The position numbers and the translations under genes are program-made. Below the pieces are notes generated by a model that made no database searches, was not told the origin of the DNA, and worked only from the letters and a program-made list of their open reading frames with translations. A DNA stretch of 64,000 bases from Yamadazyma tenuis (taxonomy: Eukaryota > Ascomycota > Pichiomycetes > Serinales > Debaryomycetaceae), in contig NC_089462.1 in NCBI RefSeq assembly GCF_029203305.1, positions 1,426,001 through 1,490,000 on the forward strand, given 5' to 3'. Each line of letters opens with the position of its first letter. Position 1 is the first letter of the stretch. This document shows positions 1 through 10,650 of the stretch, one piece after another.

Positions 1-3000
1 GGATTTTGGGTAAATTTGGTGGGTATTTTGGAGGATTGGAACTGGTGTAGAAATTATGAATTGATGGAGGTGGACTGAACTGAACAGTGGGTTCTGGTTT
101 GACGGTAGCTTTAGTGGTTTTTGGTGTTTCGTCTACTGGAGTATGCAATTTGTGCTTCAACTTCTGTCTTCTTTTTGCCAACTCTTTGATTTGGTTCATC
201 TTATATTTGATGAACTTCAAGATTTTCAAAATCTTCAAATCTTCATCCATTTCCTCGTCATCCCAGTCTATTTCAGAGATCTGGTTGAAACCAGAAAAGT
301 AGTCTGTGTTTTCAAACTCAAGCTGGTAGTCGACATAATCTTCTTCATTTTCTTCTTCTTCGATTCTTTGTTCTCTCAAAATTTGGTCCTTTAACTCGTC
401 GTTCATTAACTTGTTGTAGAGCTCATCTTCCTTTAACTTGGAGATTCCAGTACTATTCTTTTTCTTTGAATTCAACTGATAGTTCACAAATACCTTGATA
501 AAAACATCCACACTCACATTCACTAAGTCGTTCAACGAGGAGTCAATTTGGTTGTTCTTTTTGATGGACTTGATGGAGCAAATGAGAATATAAAGCATTT
601 GCAAAAGAATAGTTTTCTTGAGGTTGATAACCGTCATCGACAACCCATTGAGCATGAAGTTGAACGGAGATGAAGGAAGCGTCTTACTCTTAAAGCTGAA
701 ACTGGGTGCTTGGTTGCTGGTTCTTCTTCGCTTTGCCAGAAAATCATTAATGACAAACCCATCTTCGTCAACATCGATACCCAAACTATCCAAAATCACT
801 GGGTTTGTACCAGTACTATGTGGATTATGATGAATGAAACTTTTAGATACAGTCAAAGCGGGGTCACTTGCCCCATCAACAGCCTGTGTAACATGAGAGA
901 AGATCACCACAAAGTATCCCAAGAGTTCCTTAGAAATCTCCACAATCTTACTATAGTAATGAGCAGATAATTCTTTATCGACAATGAAGTTGAGGTAGTT
1001 CAGACTTCTTATCACAAGATAATGGAAGTTCAATTGAATCTGGATCATTTTAACAGTTGTACTGATATCAGGAAGTCCATTCTCCAAGTAATAATTCATC
1101 TCCTCTTCCGTTATACCGGTGTTTGCAAGATCCGTCAAATTGTTGATCTTAATGGAATGATACAAACTGGTATCTCCATAGTCGTATGATATCTTAGATA
1201 GATTCATTTTGTACTCTAAAGGCACCAAATTCAACGTCTTAGTTTTCAAAGATTCTCTCCATGCTGCTAAATTGTTATCAATGGTGACAAACTGGTTGAA
1301 ATTATAATTCAAATTTCCATCATTACCATCACCATCATCATCGTTTAAGATCCAGTCAAGATTTTTGGGATGATGTTGCTGACTCTTTTTGTTGGAGTGA
1401 TTACTGCCCTTCAAGTACTGGTAATAGTTAGGAGAAAAAGACGAAGGGATGATGATATTGACTAAGTTCAAAAACTCGATGCTGGGTTTCAAGAGCGTTT
1501 TGAATAACTCATCAACATGTTCATCATCATCTTCAGTAGGTGCAATTTCACTTTCCAACAACAGACTTAATTTTTCTGGAGTTAATTGGAAATATCTGTC
1601 AATGGTTACTGGATTGATAACTGTGGTGTTCAAGCTTGGCTTGAAACCAAACTTCAAGTTGAAACATTTCAAAAGAACCTTGAAAACCCAGAAAATTTTG
1701 ACTCTGTCTCTCCTTTGCTGAATATCCAATGATAAATCATTGAAGAACAAGTTCTTGGAGTTCAAATTGATCCCGAGAACACCAATGAAAGCATTAATCA
1801 AGGAAGACAACACTAAAGATTTTTCCTTATTGTTGGTCAATAAGGAGTAGTAAAGGAACAAAAGACAAGTCTGTAACTGGCTGATGGATACATGGAACAC
1901 ATTCAAATAAGGAAGAAAATCATATAACGACCTTATGATATTCTTATTTTTCGAAGAAGATCTGCTGTTGAGGGCATAGTAAGGACTCGAATGGTTCAAG
2001 AGCAAGTTTAAATTGATAGTAGGGTTATTCATCATGATAATAGCGTAAATCTGAATCACCACCATAAGGTACTCGTTCACCACACTATAATCATTATTCA
2101 GCAAATTAAACCCGTTAATTGTAGCATCATCATAGGTGAACATGAAAGGGTACATGGTATGGAAATTATCATAGCTTTCCATAAACTTCTTGTAATCGAA
2201 AATAGGAATGAAGATATTGTAGTTAAGAAAGAACAGGGTGATCTGGTTGTCAAGCTCCTTCTTGTTACTGAATATCTTTTTAAAACTGTTGATAAGCTTA
2301 ATGAACAAATCGTAGATGTCGATAGGTAACTCATTATTGGTCAAGTTTGAAACCGCTCCTAAATAAGAGTCATGAGTTTTGTTCAGAGATGTCAACGGAT
2401 TGTATATGACGTCCAAATCTCGATTATGAAACAGATTGTACAAGGCAGAAGACGGATGATACAAATATGAATTGGGGTCATCGAGTAAGTAGTTGTGACT
2501 GTTGGTGATTTTCAAGAACGGCAAGTTCAAATTAATCAATAAATGATTGAACTGAGACTCGAAGTTCAAGTTATCGTTCCCGATGATGATGCCCTTTTTA
2601 TCCAAGTTGAAAATCTGGTCGATAGGATTATTAATTTGCACTCGAGCATTATTCTTGGATATGATGACTTGTTTGCGGGAGTTGCCCATATCATTATACT
2701 CGTTAGGATTTATCGACACGGGGGTTTGAGAATGACTTTGCTCATCGTCAGCATCACCCACTCTTAATTTCAACTTTCTGTTTTCTTCCTCGAGTAGTTT
2801 AACCTTGTTCTCCAAATTTTCAGTATAACCTTTGGGAAAAGCTCTTCTAGTCAACTTATCACTGGTCTTACAATCAAAGTTGATCTTGGAGCAATTCTGA
2901 CAGGGTCTTAACCCATCACATTTGATTTTTTTGATTCGGCACCGGTCACACGCCTGACTGACTCTGGGGCCAGTCGAGGTGGTGATCAACTTGAAGTTTG

Positions 3001-3091
3001 ACGAGTCCTTGTCAAGTTTGACCTTTTGCTTTTTGCTTTGTGTGTTGTCATTGCTATTGGTGTCACTGTCACTGTCGGATCTTTTGGTCAT
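1..3091 (-). CDS. Zn(II)2Cys6 transcription factor, Cat8/Sip4-like (3' part beyond window)
   Basis: Sequence-specific nuclear transcription regulator. Reading the minus strand from the first in-frame ATG at 3091 gives an uninterrupted frame that runs off the left edge, about 1030 residues. A zinc cluster lies at about residues 48-74 with spacing CX2CX6CX5CX2CX6C, containing [14 protein letters not shown]. It is followed by a linker with [18 protein letters not shown] and then a heptad-type coiled coil. That linker is characteristic of the Cat8/Sip4 group, which activates gluconeogenic and glyoxylate genes through carbon-source response elements when glucose is absent. Cat8 (about 1400 aa in S. 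cerevisiae) fits a protein longer than 1030 residues better than Sip4 (about 830 aa), but this is inference. The frame is open for about 100 nt upstream without another ATG. Other zinc-cluster subfamilies remain possible because the C-terminal half is not visible. Confidence 0.8.
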   Translation of the reverse strand, partial: MTKRSDSDSDTNSNDNTQSKKQKVKLDKDSSNFKLITTSTGPRVSQACDRCRIKKIKCDGLRPCQNCSKINFDCKTSDKLTRRAFPKGYTENLENKVKLLEEENRKLKLRVGDADDEQSHSQTPVSINPNEYNDMGNSRKQVIISKNNARVQINNPIDQIFNLDKKGIIIGNDNLNFESQFNHLLINLNLPFLKITNSHNYLLDDPNSYLYHPSSALYNLFHNRDLDVIYNPLTSLNKTHDSYLGAVSNLTNNELPIDIYDLFIKLINSFKKIFSNKKELDNQITLFFLNYNIFIPIFDYKKFMESYDNFHTMYPFMFTYDDATINGFNLLNNDYSVVNEYLMVVIQIYAIIMMNNPTINLNLLLNHSSPYYALNSRSSSKNKNIIRSLYDFLPYLNVFHVSISQLQTCLLFLYYSLLTNNKEKSLVLSSLINAFIGVLGINLNSKNLFFNDLSLDIQQRRDRVKIFWVFKVLLKCFNLKFGFKPSLNTTVINPVTIDRYFQLTPEKLSLLLESEIAPTEDDDEHVDELFKTLLKPSIEFLNLVNIIIPSSFSPNYYQYLKGSNHSNKKSQQHHPKNLDWILNDDDGDGNDGNLNYNFNQFVTIDNNLAAWRESLKTKTLNLVPLEYKMNLSKISYDYGDTSLYHSIKINNLTDLANTGITEEEMNYYLENGLPDISTTVKMIQIQLNFHYLVIRSLNYLNFIVDKELSAHYYSKIVEISKELLGYFVVIFSHVTQAVDGASDPALTVSKSFIHHNPHSTGTNPVILDSLGIDVDEDGFVINDFLAKRRRTSNQAPSFSFKSKTLPSSPFNFMLNGLSMTVINLKKTILLQMLYILICSIKSIKKNNQIDSSLNDLVNVSVDVFIKVFVNYQLNSKKKNSTGISKLKEDELYNKLMNDELKDQILREQRIEEEENEEDYVDYQLEFENTDYFSGFNQISEIDWDDEEMDEDLKILKILKFIKYKMNQIKELAKRRQKLKHKLHTPVDETPKTTKATVKPEPTVQFSPPPSIHNFYTSSNPPKYPPNLPKI

Positions 3092-4115
3092 CTTAATATT
3101 GCTGTGGCACGATTGCTTGGACCTGGGTTTGTGGTTGGTACTCTTGTGGGCGGGGGAGTAACCGTGCAAAATAGGGGTGAGTTTTGGAAGGTTTTAAAGT
3201 AACAAACTACTTCACAAACAAGAGATAGTCAAAAATAAATAGTTCTCCAGAATTCCCGGGTAAATGGAATGATTCGCTGATTCCCCAGATTTTCATTGAT
3301 GGGAAATAATTACACAAAATTGCGCGCCAATAAGAAGTGTGCAATTGTAAAATGTGTTGGAGAGCTTTGGGTTTAGAGAAGTTACAATCGAAGGTTCTGT
3401 AGCATATGTATGGAGTATCCTTTTCTCCCACTTTTTTAGGCACAAATATAACCCTTTTCTCGATTTGTTGCTGCAATACGAGGTTCCTTCAGTCCTTTTT
3501 TCTGTCTCAGTCTTGGCCGTACCAATTCACAAGACAAAAGTTGCGCATACAAAAATCGGGTATTCCAGGAAGACAACTTTAAGCATCCGGGGTATGCAAA
3601 ATTAGATTTGCAGCAGCCTTTGGAGAAGTTCACAAACAAGAAAGTGAACTTACTGTACATATGAAGCAGGTAATTACACCTATTCATTGAAGGAGTCAGG
3701 AGGCAGGGATACAGACATAGTTGTAGAGTCAGCTTGAACAAGCCCTTCAGAGGAGCTTTACGAATCCCACAATACTGATACGATAAATAACATCTAATAA
3801 CTGCGACAACCTTTTGGTGGCCGGAGGCTCCGGGGTCAGAGGTCTCTCCTCGCCAAAGAATGAATAAAGGGGTTGGGTAGATCAAATACACTTGCTAACC
3901 AATGGCTAAATTCAAATTCTAACTAAAAAGTGCTTCATTTTCGAATTTATTAGCCGCCTGTAACTGTTGTTACTGTTTCTCTATATTGGTAGAGCTTCTT
4001 CTAGCCAAGGACTTGTCATATATGTTTAAAATTCATCTGATTTAGACTTCCAATGAATGGGACTTTATCCCCTAAATTTTCAAAAGGAACATAGGTTTTT
4101 CGTACCTCACAAGTT
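3092..4115. other. intergenic, upstream of zinc-cluster gene and tRNA-Lys
   Basis: About 1 kb with no convincing gene. The longest minus-strand frame (3436-3891) begins at GTG, lacks any recognisable domain and is probably chance. The stretch is likely the long promoter of the zinc-cluster gene; long 5' regions are common for regulators in CUG-Ser yeasts. Confidence 0.5.
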
Positions 4116-4188
4116 GCCTGGTTAGCTCAATCGGTAGAGCATTTGACTCTTAATCAAAAGGTTGCGGGTTCGATCCCCGCATTGGGCT
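4116..4188 (+). tRNA. tRNA-Lys(CTT)
   Basis: A 73-nt cloverleaf without intron. The acceptor stem GCCTGGT pairs with ATTGGGC and the discriminator is T. The D arm is GCTC/GAGC. The anticodon loop CTCTTAA has CTT at its centre, closed by TTTGA/TCAAA, and the T arm is GCGGG-TTCGATC-CCCGC. Decodes AAG. A T-rich run at 4190-4199 serves as RNA polymerase III terminator. First of three nearly identical copies in this window. Confidence 0.97.
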
Positions 4189-4379
4189 TGTTTTTTTTTC
4201 GCCTAATTGGATGCGAAAACTGTATTTATTCTTCGGAAACAATATATTAACTAAGATAAAACAGCTATAATACAAGAATGACTTCCAAACTTGGGTACAG
4301 AAAAAGTCATGGATTTTCGTACCTGTCGAATGTGTATATTCCTGGCTCACGTTTGCAATAAAGATAGGAATCAAGTCTT

Positions 4380-6926
4380 CTAAAACAAAGATTCACACCC
4401 TAACATGCTCATCATGGTGTTGTTCTTTTTTGGTGCCAACCTCAACTCTCTTAATACTGAACCTTCTTCTTTGGCGGCTCTGGGCTTGAGATTAAACTCT
4501 CTCATTTCCCCAAGATTTTTGGGGGATATTGTTGGAATACCCTTCGCTTTTAATGATGGAGTAGGAATTCTTGTCGCATCATCAAAATCTGTTGACGCGG
4601 ACTCAACCAAAGTTTCAGTTGGAGAAACAGCATAGGAAAGGCCAGCTGGACAAAATTGTGCTTCATTAACGAGAAAATTGGACCCCCACTGGAATGCCTC
4701 GTGGGTTTTCCTGCTGGTGATGTCACCAGCATTAGGTTCTGAAGATGTCACGTTAAATGGAAATTTGGGAGGAAGAGTAGAATCTGAAGCAGATTTACTA
4801 ATGTTTTCCGTACTACGACTTTTGGTTTGAAGCTTTGTAGGTTCCCTATGTTTGGGAACTTGTCCGTGTTTAGTAGCTTGTCCTTGCCTTGAAGTTCCTT
4901 TATGTTTAGAAGTTACTTCATGCTTAGATGTTTCTCCAGCTTTGGGAGTTGGACCTGCCTTATGAGAATTTCCACGTTTGAAAGTTTCTCTACGCTTAGC
5001 AGGTGGTCCAAGATTGGGTGGCGGTCCAAGTTTTGGTTGTGGCCCAATGTCAAATGCTTTTCCATATTTGATTGGGGTTCCAAATTTGTGAGTCATGTAA
5101 TATAATCTTTGCTCTGCTGCATGTATAGCAAACAAAGCATGGGGGTTTTCACGATGACGTTCTATGGCTTGCATTGCTTCCAAAATGGTAAGTGGTTTCT
5201 TTGGTGTTTTACCAGGTTCGGTTGGAGGTCCAAGTTGTGGAGTTGGTCCAAGTTTGAGTGCGTGTTTGGATGATTTTCCGCAGCCAATGTCCTCGTTGTG
5301 TGCAGGATCCCGAGAGCTTGTCAATTCCTTTTGCGCGGAAAACGCCTTCTTTAATTCTTCAAGTCCTTCCTCCAATTTATACATTTTCTTCTGGGTTCTT
5401 TCAATCATCTCTTCCACAGGAGTGAGGTCAACGTTGATAGGAATTTGCTCCTCGTCATTTCCCTTGAAACCGTCCTTCATGGAACATTGACTGGAAACAA
5501 GAGTGGGCCCCATCGAAACTGGAGACCCCAAAAGAGTTTCTTCGTCAACAACGTTTGGTGATTCAGCTCCACTGTTAACGGATTGGCCATTTCCTTTAAC
5601 ATTCATAACATCATCTCTGACGTTGCCAACAGGAGTCTCTTCCATTTTGTTCAATTTCAATGAGAGGACTTTGTGCATGTTTTTGTCTGAAGTTGTCGTA
5701 GCCCCAGAAATAGCAGAAGCGGCACCAAAAGTAGTAGAAGCAGCACCAGACCTAACAGCATGGTCAACTGAAGGAGAATCAGTACAGGGTCTCCTACGAA
5801 TCCTAGATAATTCATCTTGTATAATTCTCTGGGAAGCATAAGGATGTTTTCTGAACATACTACGCTCAAATTTGCAATGGTAGTGACCATCTTGGTAGGG
5901 GTATACGTTTCCAGAGGTAGAGTTACCTCCTACTTTGGTGACTTCAATCAAATTATCCGAGTTTTGTTCTTTGGTGGCTCCTGCATCGTCAACAAAAACT
6001 GCGGCTTTTGACGCGAGCTCCCTTTTCGCAGCCAAGTGCGACATCAATTCCCCGTACCAACCTTTGTAAGAATCTTCAATTTCCGAGTAAAGGGAAGTGA
6101 CTTCATTTCCACAACTGTCGACTGGGTCACCAGTTGGAACATTCAGCGGAAAGTACGGCAATTTTGCCAACTTTTCACATGCTTGGTCAAATAACATGTC
6201 TGGGTCCGAGTCGTACTTTACGTTTTCGTACCAATATTGGTACTCCTCCATGGGAGTTGCAAAGCTTGTTTTGACAACAACTGGAGGCATATCACATTTC
6301 AATCTCCGCCAATAAGCATCGTAAAGGTCTTCGATTCTTTTATCCTCTGCATTCAGTATATCGCCAATTCTTTCCAGGGTTCTCTTCCTTATATTATCAA
6401 AATGAAAAAGCAGCAACTTAGGCATGGGCCCAAAACAATCTTCATACCTGTCACCGTAAGAATCATCATCCGAAAAGGTCAAGTTTTCATAATATGATAA
6501 ATTGAACACCTCACGGGGAGCTTCACGGCGGAACCATCTTTGTGGAAAAAATGTGTTTGTGGTGGAGTCACATTTTTTGGTAGTCCGAGTTTTGAAAACC
6601 TTTGTGAATGCCCTATGCTTCATCTCAGAGAGATTCTGTGTGTTAACTCTAATTATCAAAGCGATGTTGGTCTTGATTGTCTTGCATTTAGCTTTCAAAG
6701 TAGTGGCTTCATGAATCCAAACTTTTTTGTTGTGATCCTCAGTTCTTGGGTTTGTGGCCAAGAATTCAGGAAGGGGTTCCAAAGCTTTCATCAGCTCAAG
6801 AACTAGTTTGGGCCTTGAATCAGATGGCAATTCAAAGGGGGCATTAGTGTATGGGTTGTTGTGGTGCACAGGTACATTGTACTTGCGGTGCACAAATAAG
6901 TTAAACTGGTTTCTAGCTTTCATCAT
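4380..6926 (-). CDS. orphan 848-aa protein with hexapeptide repeats
   Basis: I do not recognise this protein. It starts with two consecutive ATGs (6926, 6923) and ends 191 bp from a tRNA-Lys gene. Residues 1-300 look globular, rich in aromatic and charged residues with several WY/YW pairs. Residues about 300-560 are low complexity (Ser/Thr/Ala) and include a short predicted coiled coil (EEMIERTQKKMYKLEEGLEE). The C-terminal third is basic. From 5048 down to 4833 the DNA holds twelve in-frame 18-bp units encoding hexapeptides such as AGPTPK, AGETSK and HGQVPK. No signal peptide or membrane segment is evident. Basic repeats after a folded domain could suggest nucleic-acid or cytoskeleton binding, but that is speculation. 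Codon use looks ordinary and the frame is intact, so it is probably expressed. Likely lineage-restricted. Confidence 0.75.
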   Translation of the reverse strand: MMKARNQFNLFVHRKYNVPVHHNNPYTNAPFELPSDSRPKLVLELMKALEPLPEFLATNPRTEDHNKKVWIHEATTLKAKCKTIKTNIALIIRVNTQNLSEMKHRAFTKVFKTRTTKKCDSTTNTFFPQRWFRREAPREVFNLSYYENLTFSDDDSYGDRYEDCFGPMPKLLLFHFDNIRKRTLERIGDILNAEDKRIEDLYDAYWRRLKCDMPPVVVKTSFATPMEEYQYWYENVKYDSDPDMLFDQACEKLAKLPYFPLNVPTGDPVDSCGNEVTSLYSEIEDSYKGWYGELMSHLAAKRELASKAAVFVDDAGATKEQNSDNLIEVTKVGGNSTSGNVYPYQDGHYHCKFERSMFRKHPYASQRIIQDELSRIRRRPCTDSPSVDHAVRSGAASTTFGAASAISGATTTSDKNMHKVLSLKLNKMEETPVGNVRDDVMNVKGNGQSVNSGAESPNVVDEETLLGSPVSMGPTLVSSQCSMKDGFKGNDEEQIPINVDLTPVEEMIERTQKKMYKLEEGLEELKKAFSAQKELTSSRDPAHNEDIGCGKSSKHALKLGPTPQLGPPTEPGKTPKKPLTILEAMQAIERHRENPHALFAIHAAEQRLYYMTHKFGTPIKYGKAFDIGPQPKLGPPPNLGPPAKRRETFKRGNSHKAGPTPKAGETSKHEVTSKHKGTSRQGQATKHGQVPKHREPTKLQTKSRSTENISKSASDSTLPPKFPFNVTSSEPNAGDITSRKTHEAFQWGSNFLVNEAQFCPAGLSYAVSPTETLVESASTDFDDATRIPTPSLKAKGIPTISPKNLGEMREFNLKPRAAKEEGSVLRELRLAPKKNNTMMSMLGCESLF
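4833..5048 (-). repeat. 12 tandem 18-bp coding repeats (hexapeptides)
   Basis: 216 bp, exactly 12 x 18 bp, inside the orphan gene. Read on the minus strand the units encode IGPQPK, LGPPPN, LGPPAK, RRETFK, RGNSHK, AGPTPK, AGETSK, HEVTSK, HKGTSR, QGQATK, HGQVPK and HREPTK. The last position is Lys or Arg in 11 of 12 units, while the interior has diverged. Confidence 0.85.
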
Positions 6927-7589
6927 GATCGTTAGATATCAGTAGATTATGTTGGTTGTTTGTTTGTTACTAGGTTTATATTCTTTAGTGATCTTTCTTA
7001 AAGGCTTTGTAAACTTTCAAGAATAAAAGGTAAAGAATGGGTGATAAGATAGAAGAGATTGCAGAATTCTTCCACAAGCACTTTATATACCCTCAAAATC
7101 AGAACACAAAACCCTTTTGCAACCTTTTGTATTTAAACTAGTTGGAGTGCATATTCACTAGGTAAGATTCAGACCTTTTGCTATAGATAGATTAGATATG
7201 CAGAAGTGACGTTTTAACGACAATGATGCTACCAGAAGGGGTTATATTTGAACAAATTCACACAAACACAAGTTATGCATAACTACTCAGTGCTTCTATT
7301 ACTATCATGGGGTAGTGTCTGACCTCAAGATACTCATATAGATGTATAGAAATATTATATTGTGAAAAAAAGTGATCTACTAAACCTTGGCTGCAAAATT
7401 TGACGCATCCCCACTATTCTATAAAAATTAGTATTGAGCTTTCATACGGTTGACAGATTAAATGACCAACAGTTTCAAATCATAGACCACAAAAGGGCTC
7501 GATAAGACTTCACCAGGACTAGGATTCAGGCTATCAACTTTTGGTATTAACGGGTGTGAAAGCCTGATACTTTTTCGGAAGCACGAAAG
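6927..7589. other. intergenic, promoter of orphan gene
   Basis: 663 bp, AT-rich, between the orphan gene start and the second tRNA-Lys. I see no gene and no clear long terminal repeat, although this is the usual position for tRNA-targeted retrotransposons. Confidence 0.5.
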
Positions 7590-7662
7590 GCCTGGTTAGC
7601 TCAATCGGTAGAGCATTTGACTCTTAATCAAAAGGTTGCGGGTTCGAGCCCCGCATTGGGCT
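7590..7662 (+). tRNA. tRNA-Lys(CTT), copy 2
   Basis: Identical to the copy at 4116 except for one base in the T loop (TTCGAGC here, TTCGATC in the other two). Same 73-nt intronless cloverleaf with CTT anticodon. A polypyrimidine/T run from 7665 follows as terminator. The flanks are unrelated to those of the other copies, so the duplication is old or the identity is kept by selection or conversion. Confidence 0.97.
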
Positions 7663-8212
7663 ATTTCTTCTTTTTTTTTGTTACCATTCAGCTCATGCCA
7701 TCATGGGATTGCTTGTTCAGAGTTTAGAAGGAATTCGGAAGAGATCAGAGAGTGTTATGGCTATTTTAATGAAGCGGTAAACCCCATATTTATGTTCTCA
7801 GATATTAACTATTAATTCACTTGTTATTTTAAGTCAAAAGCATCTTGAAGCCACGATTTACATTTTCATATCACTGACAATGGGTCACAGTGGTAGAATG
7901 GCTAATCTAATGGGAGACTACGTTATAAATATCTTAGTCTCTAGGTCATCGCTCCCGAGATGTGGAAAAAAATTTTGCATCCTGCGGCTTCCTCGTGACC
8001 TGTTTCAGGTTTAGGAACACTTATGCTTTACCCGATTTGAAGTCACCATCAAGCCAGTTCATAATAAGATTCTTTGTCATGAAATGTATAACACTACGAA
8101 ATATACTACACATAGCACACTTGTGCCAAAGAAGAAGACAATATAATTACGTTAGTCTGACCAGACTCTTAAACTCGCTTTAAGAATTTTGAGTGTTTAG
8201 CGTTTACGAAGT
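7663..8212. other. intergenic between two tRNA-Lys genes
   Basis: 550 bp, AT-rich. A stretch at 7880-7966 superficially recalls tRNA control boxes but does not fold (see rejected list). No gene seen. Confidence 0.5.
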
Positions 8213-8285
8213 GCCTGGTTAGCTCAATCGGTAGAGCATTTGACTCTTAATCAAAAGGTTGCGGGTTCGATCCCCGCATTGGGCT
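8213..8285 (+). tRNA. tRNA-Lys(CTT), copy 3
   Basis: Identical over 73 nt to the copy at 4116. Intronless, anticodon CTT, followed by a TTTTTTTT terminator just downstream (from 8291). It lies 121 bp beyond the 3' end of ILV2 on the opposite strand. Confidence 0.97.
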
Positions 8286-8406
8286 TCTATTTTTTTTGAT
8301 CAATGACTTTTGGGAGCCAACTATAGCATAACTAGAAAAACTGATACCAAAAGTCGAGATAAACTTATATTTTGAATTTTTGAAAGTCCTAATTCTAATA
8401 TACACC

Positions 8407-10428
8407 CTAATGCTTACCACCAGTTCTTTGGTGTCTTAATTCTTTTTCTTGTCTTTCAACTTCTTCATCGTAAACGATGAATTCATCCAATCCCTTACCA
8501 GTAGGAACCATAGGCAAGACTGGAACCTTCTTCTCTACAACCACTTCCAACAAAACAGGACCATCATTGTATTCTAAGAATTCTTTGATGCCAGCCTTCA
8601 AGTCGGCTTGTTCAGTAATTCTGATACCCTTAACATTCATAGAGTCAGCCAACTTCATGAAGTCTGGGTTGGTTTGATGGGTGTGAGAATATCTGTGTTC
8701 GTAGAAAAGGGATTGCCATTGGGTGACCATACCTTGTTCTTCATTATTCAAAACAACCACTTTAATCGGAGCACCTGCCTGCACCGCAGAGGATAATTCA
8801 GTTAAAGTCATGTTGAAAGAGGCATCTCCATCAATGTCGATAACAATTGCATCTGGCTTAGCAACTTGTGCACCAATAGCAGCAGGCAAACCAAAACCCA
8901 TAGTTCCCAAGCCACCCGAGGTGATCATGGTACGAGGTTTGGTCCAGGTAAAATACTGAGCAGCCCACATTTGATGTTGTCCCACACCGGTGGTGACAAT
9001 GACTTCACGGCCGTAGGTGGCCGATTGCTCGGAGATTTCCTTTATCAAGGTTTGAGGCTTGATCTTAGAACCTGGTTCTTCTTTCAAGTAAGCGTAAGGG
9101 TATTTTTCTTTCCACTCAGCCACTTGGCCCATCCATTCTGAACGCGATTTGATCGAGTCGATAAGAGGAAGGATTTTCTTAAGGTTAGCAGTGACATCTC
9201 CTTCAATGGCTTCGGTGGCTTCTACAACCTTGTTAATGTTCTTGGGGGAGATTTCAAAATGAATGATACCTCCACGGCCTTCAGCAGCAGCCTTTCTGGC
9301 AGCTGGTGCGAATTTGGACACATTGAGAGTGACTCTGTCATCAAAACGAGCACCCAAAGCAATGATCAAGTCGGCACTTTGCATGGCAGTGTTGGCAGCA
9401 GCATTACCGTGCATACCCAACATGTCAAGAGACTTTGGATCGTTTTGATTGAAAGCTCCGAGACCTTGGAGAGTAGTGGTTACAGGAATAAGTGCTTTAT
9501 CACTCAATTCTTGCACCAATTTTGGACCGTCTGGGTGGTTTAAAACACCACCTCCCACGTATAAAACCGGTTTCCTTGCTCTGTTGATAAGAGAAGCAGC
9601 CCTGCGAATGGCCTCCTTGGTGAACTCGTTGGCGTATTTTCTGGTGATCTGGGACAACGCATTTGAAGGAAGAGTCGTATTTATTGGAATGCTGTCCCGT
9701 AAAACCGAGGCGGTGACGTCCTTTGGAAGGTCCACAAGAACCGGTCCTGGACGTCCAGAAGTGGCGATTTCAAACGCCTCATTGATCCGACGTGGGAGTT
9801 CAGCCACGTTCTTTACCATCACGTTCCACTTGGTACACGAACGGGAGATTCCTACCACGTCTGCCTCTTGGAAAGCATCGGTTCCGATGGCGGTGGTGGC
9901 GACCTGGCCTGTGAATACCACCAACGGTACTCCATCCATCAATGCATCTGCCATAGGAGTAATGACATTCGTGGCACCGGGGCCAGATGTCACAAGCACC
10001 ACACCGGGCTTCCCGCTGGCCTTGGCGTACCCTTCGGCCATGTGGCCGGCACCCTGCTCGTGTCTGGGTAAAACAAACTTGAATTTGTCTGAGTTGTATA
10101 TGGCGTCAAACACTGGTAGAATGGCACCTCCCGCATAGCCAAAAACAGTGTCAACATTGTGTCTCAACATCATTTCATGGAAGATTTCACCACCGGTGAG
10201 CCCGATGAACGAGTCGTCCATGAGGAGTTCGGGCACCGGTTCGGGCTTTTTGTCTGTGGCCGGTTGTTGATTGAAAGAAGGCGCTGGAGTAGGTCTTGCA
10301 GCAGCGGCTGCAGCACTCATGGTTGCATTTGTGTGGGAGGTTTTGGTAATGGACCTGTTGAACAGGGTAGGAGCAGCAGCGACTCTAAGTCTAAGGCGAC
10401 GGCAGGCCCTGAAATTACGAGATAACAT
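8407..10428 (-). CDS. ILV2: acetolactate synthase catalytic subunit, mitochondrial
   Basis: Catalyses the first common step of isoleucine and valine synthesis in mitochondria: condensation of two pyruvates, or of pyruvate with 2-oxobutyrate. The 673-residue length matches fungal Ilv2. The N-terminus is rich in Arg and Ala and lacks acidic residues, as expected of a matrix presequence. The order is a TPP-dependent enzyme N domain (from about 85, with the RHEQGAGHMAEGYAKA segment carrying the catalytic Glu), a central domain (GARFDDRV), and the C-terminal TPP domain with GDASFNMT and NNEEQGMVTQWQ. The conserved Trp of the sulfonylurea site is present in the last motif. The ATG at 10428 is the first in frame. 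A Gcn4-type site and TATAAA lie just upstream. Orthology is clear. Confidence 0.97.
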   Translation of the reverse strand: MLSRNFRACRRLRLRVAAAPTLFNRSITKTSHTNATMSAAAAAARPTPAPSFNQQPATDKKPEPVPELLMDDSFIGLTGGEIFHEMMLRHNVDTVFGYAGGAILPVFDAIYNSDKFKFVLPRHEQGAGHMAEGYAKASGKPGVVLVTSGPGATNVITPMADALMDGVPLVVFTGQVATTAIGTDAFQEADVVGISRSCTKWNVMVKNVAELPRRINEAFEIATSGRPGPVLVDLPKDVTASVLRDSIPINTTLPSNALSQITRKYANEFTKEAIRRAASLINRARKPVLYVGGGVLNHPDGPKLVQELSDKALIPVTTTLQGLGAFNQNDPKSLDMLGMHGNAAANTAMQSADLIIALGARFDDRVTLNVSKFAPAARKAAAEGRGGIIHFEISPKNINKVVEATEAIEGDVTANLKKILPLIDSIKSRSEWMGQVAEWKEKYPYAYLKEEPGSKIKPQTLIKEISEQSATYGREVIVTTGVGQHQMWAAQYFTWTKPRTMITSGGLGTMGFGLPAAIGAQVAKPDAIVIDIDGDASFNMTLTELSSAVQAGAPIKVVVLNNEEQGMVTQWQSLFYEHRYSHTHQTNPDFMKLADSMNVKGIRITEQADLKAGIKEFLEYNDGPVLLEVVVEKKVPVLPMVPTGKGLDEFIVYDEEVERQEKELRHQRTGGKH

Positions 10429-10466
10429 GGTTGTGAAGAAAGTTGTAAAACTTGGGGAAGGTGCGA

Positions 10467-10472
10467 TTTATA
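10467..10472 (-). promoter_or_regulatory. TATA box of ILV2
   Basis: TATAAA on the minus strand, about 40 bp upstream of the ILV2 ATG and 19 bp downstream of the Gcn4-type site. Spacing is plausible for a yeast core promoter. Confidence 0.5.
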
Positions 10473-10490
10473 TGATTTGAAAATTTTTCG

Positions 10491-10498
10491 ATGAGTCA
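10491..10498 (-). promoter_or_regulatory. Gcn4-type binding site upstream of ILV2
   Basis: ATGAGTCA (minus strand TGACTCAT) is a perfect match to the Gcn4/AP-1 consensus and lies 63 bp upstream of the ILV2 start codon. ILV2 is a classic general amino-acid control target, so functional use is likely though inferred. Confidence 0.75.
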
Positions 10499-10534
10499 AG
10501 CGAAACCGGGATAGGACCAGCGGAGAGATATAAA

Positions 10535-10564
10535 ATGTCGCCAGATGTCGCCAGATGTCGCCAG
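10535..10564. repeat. 3 x 10-bp tandem repeat in ILV2 promoter
   Basis: Three perfect consecutive copies of ATGTCGCCAG followed by a partial fourth (ATGCCCTG). Located 107-136 bp upstream of ILV2 and about 90 bp past the 3' end of the permease gene. The helical-turn period could place identical sites on one DNA face. Confidence 0.85.
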
Positions 10565-10650
10565 ATGCCCTGCCCCAGCCCAGTGTCCCACTGCGCGACC
10601 TTGTATTCGTACTGTCCATTGCTATATGCTATACATGAACATCGTCATTA

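Noticed and set aside
3436..3891. 151-codon minus-strand frame upstream of the zinc-cluster gene
   Set aside because: Starts at GTG, low-quality composition, no domain, lies in a promoter.
7880..7966. tRNA-like stretch with A-box and B-box resemblance
   Set aside because: No acceptor or T-stem pairing can be drawn; only a GAGACTA/TAGTCTC hairpin remains.
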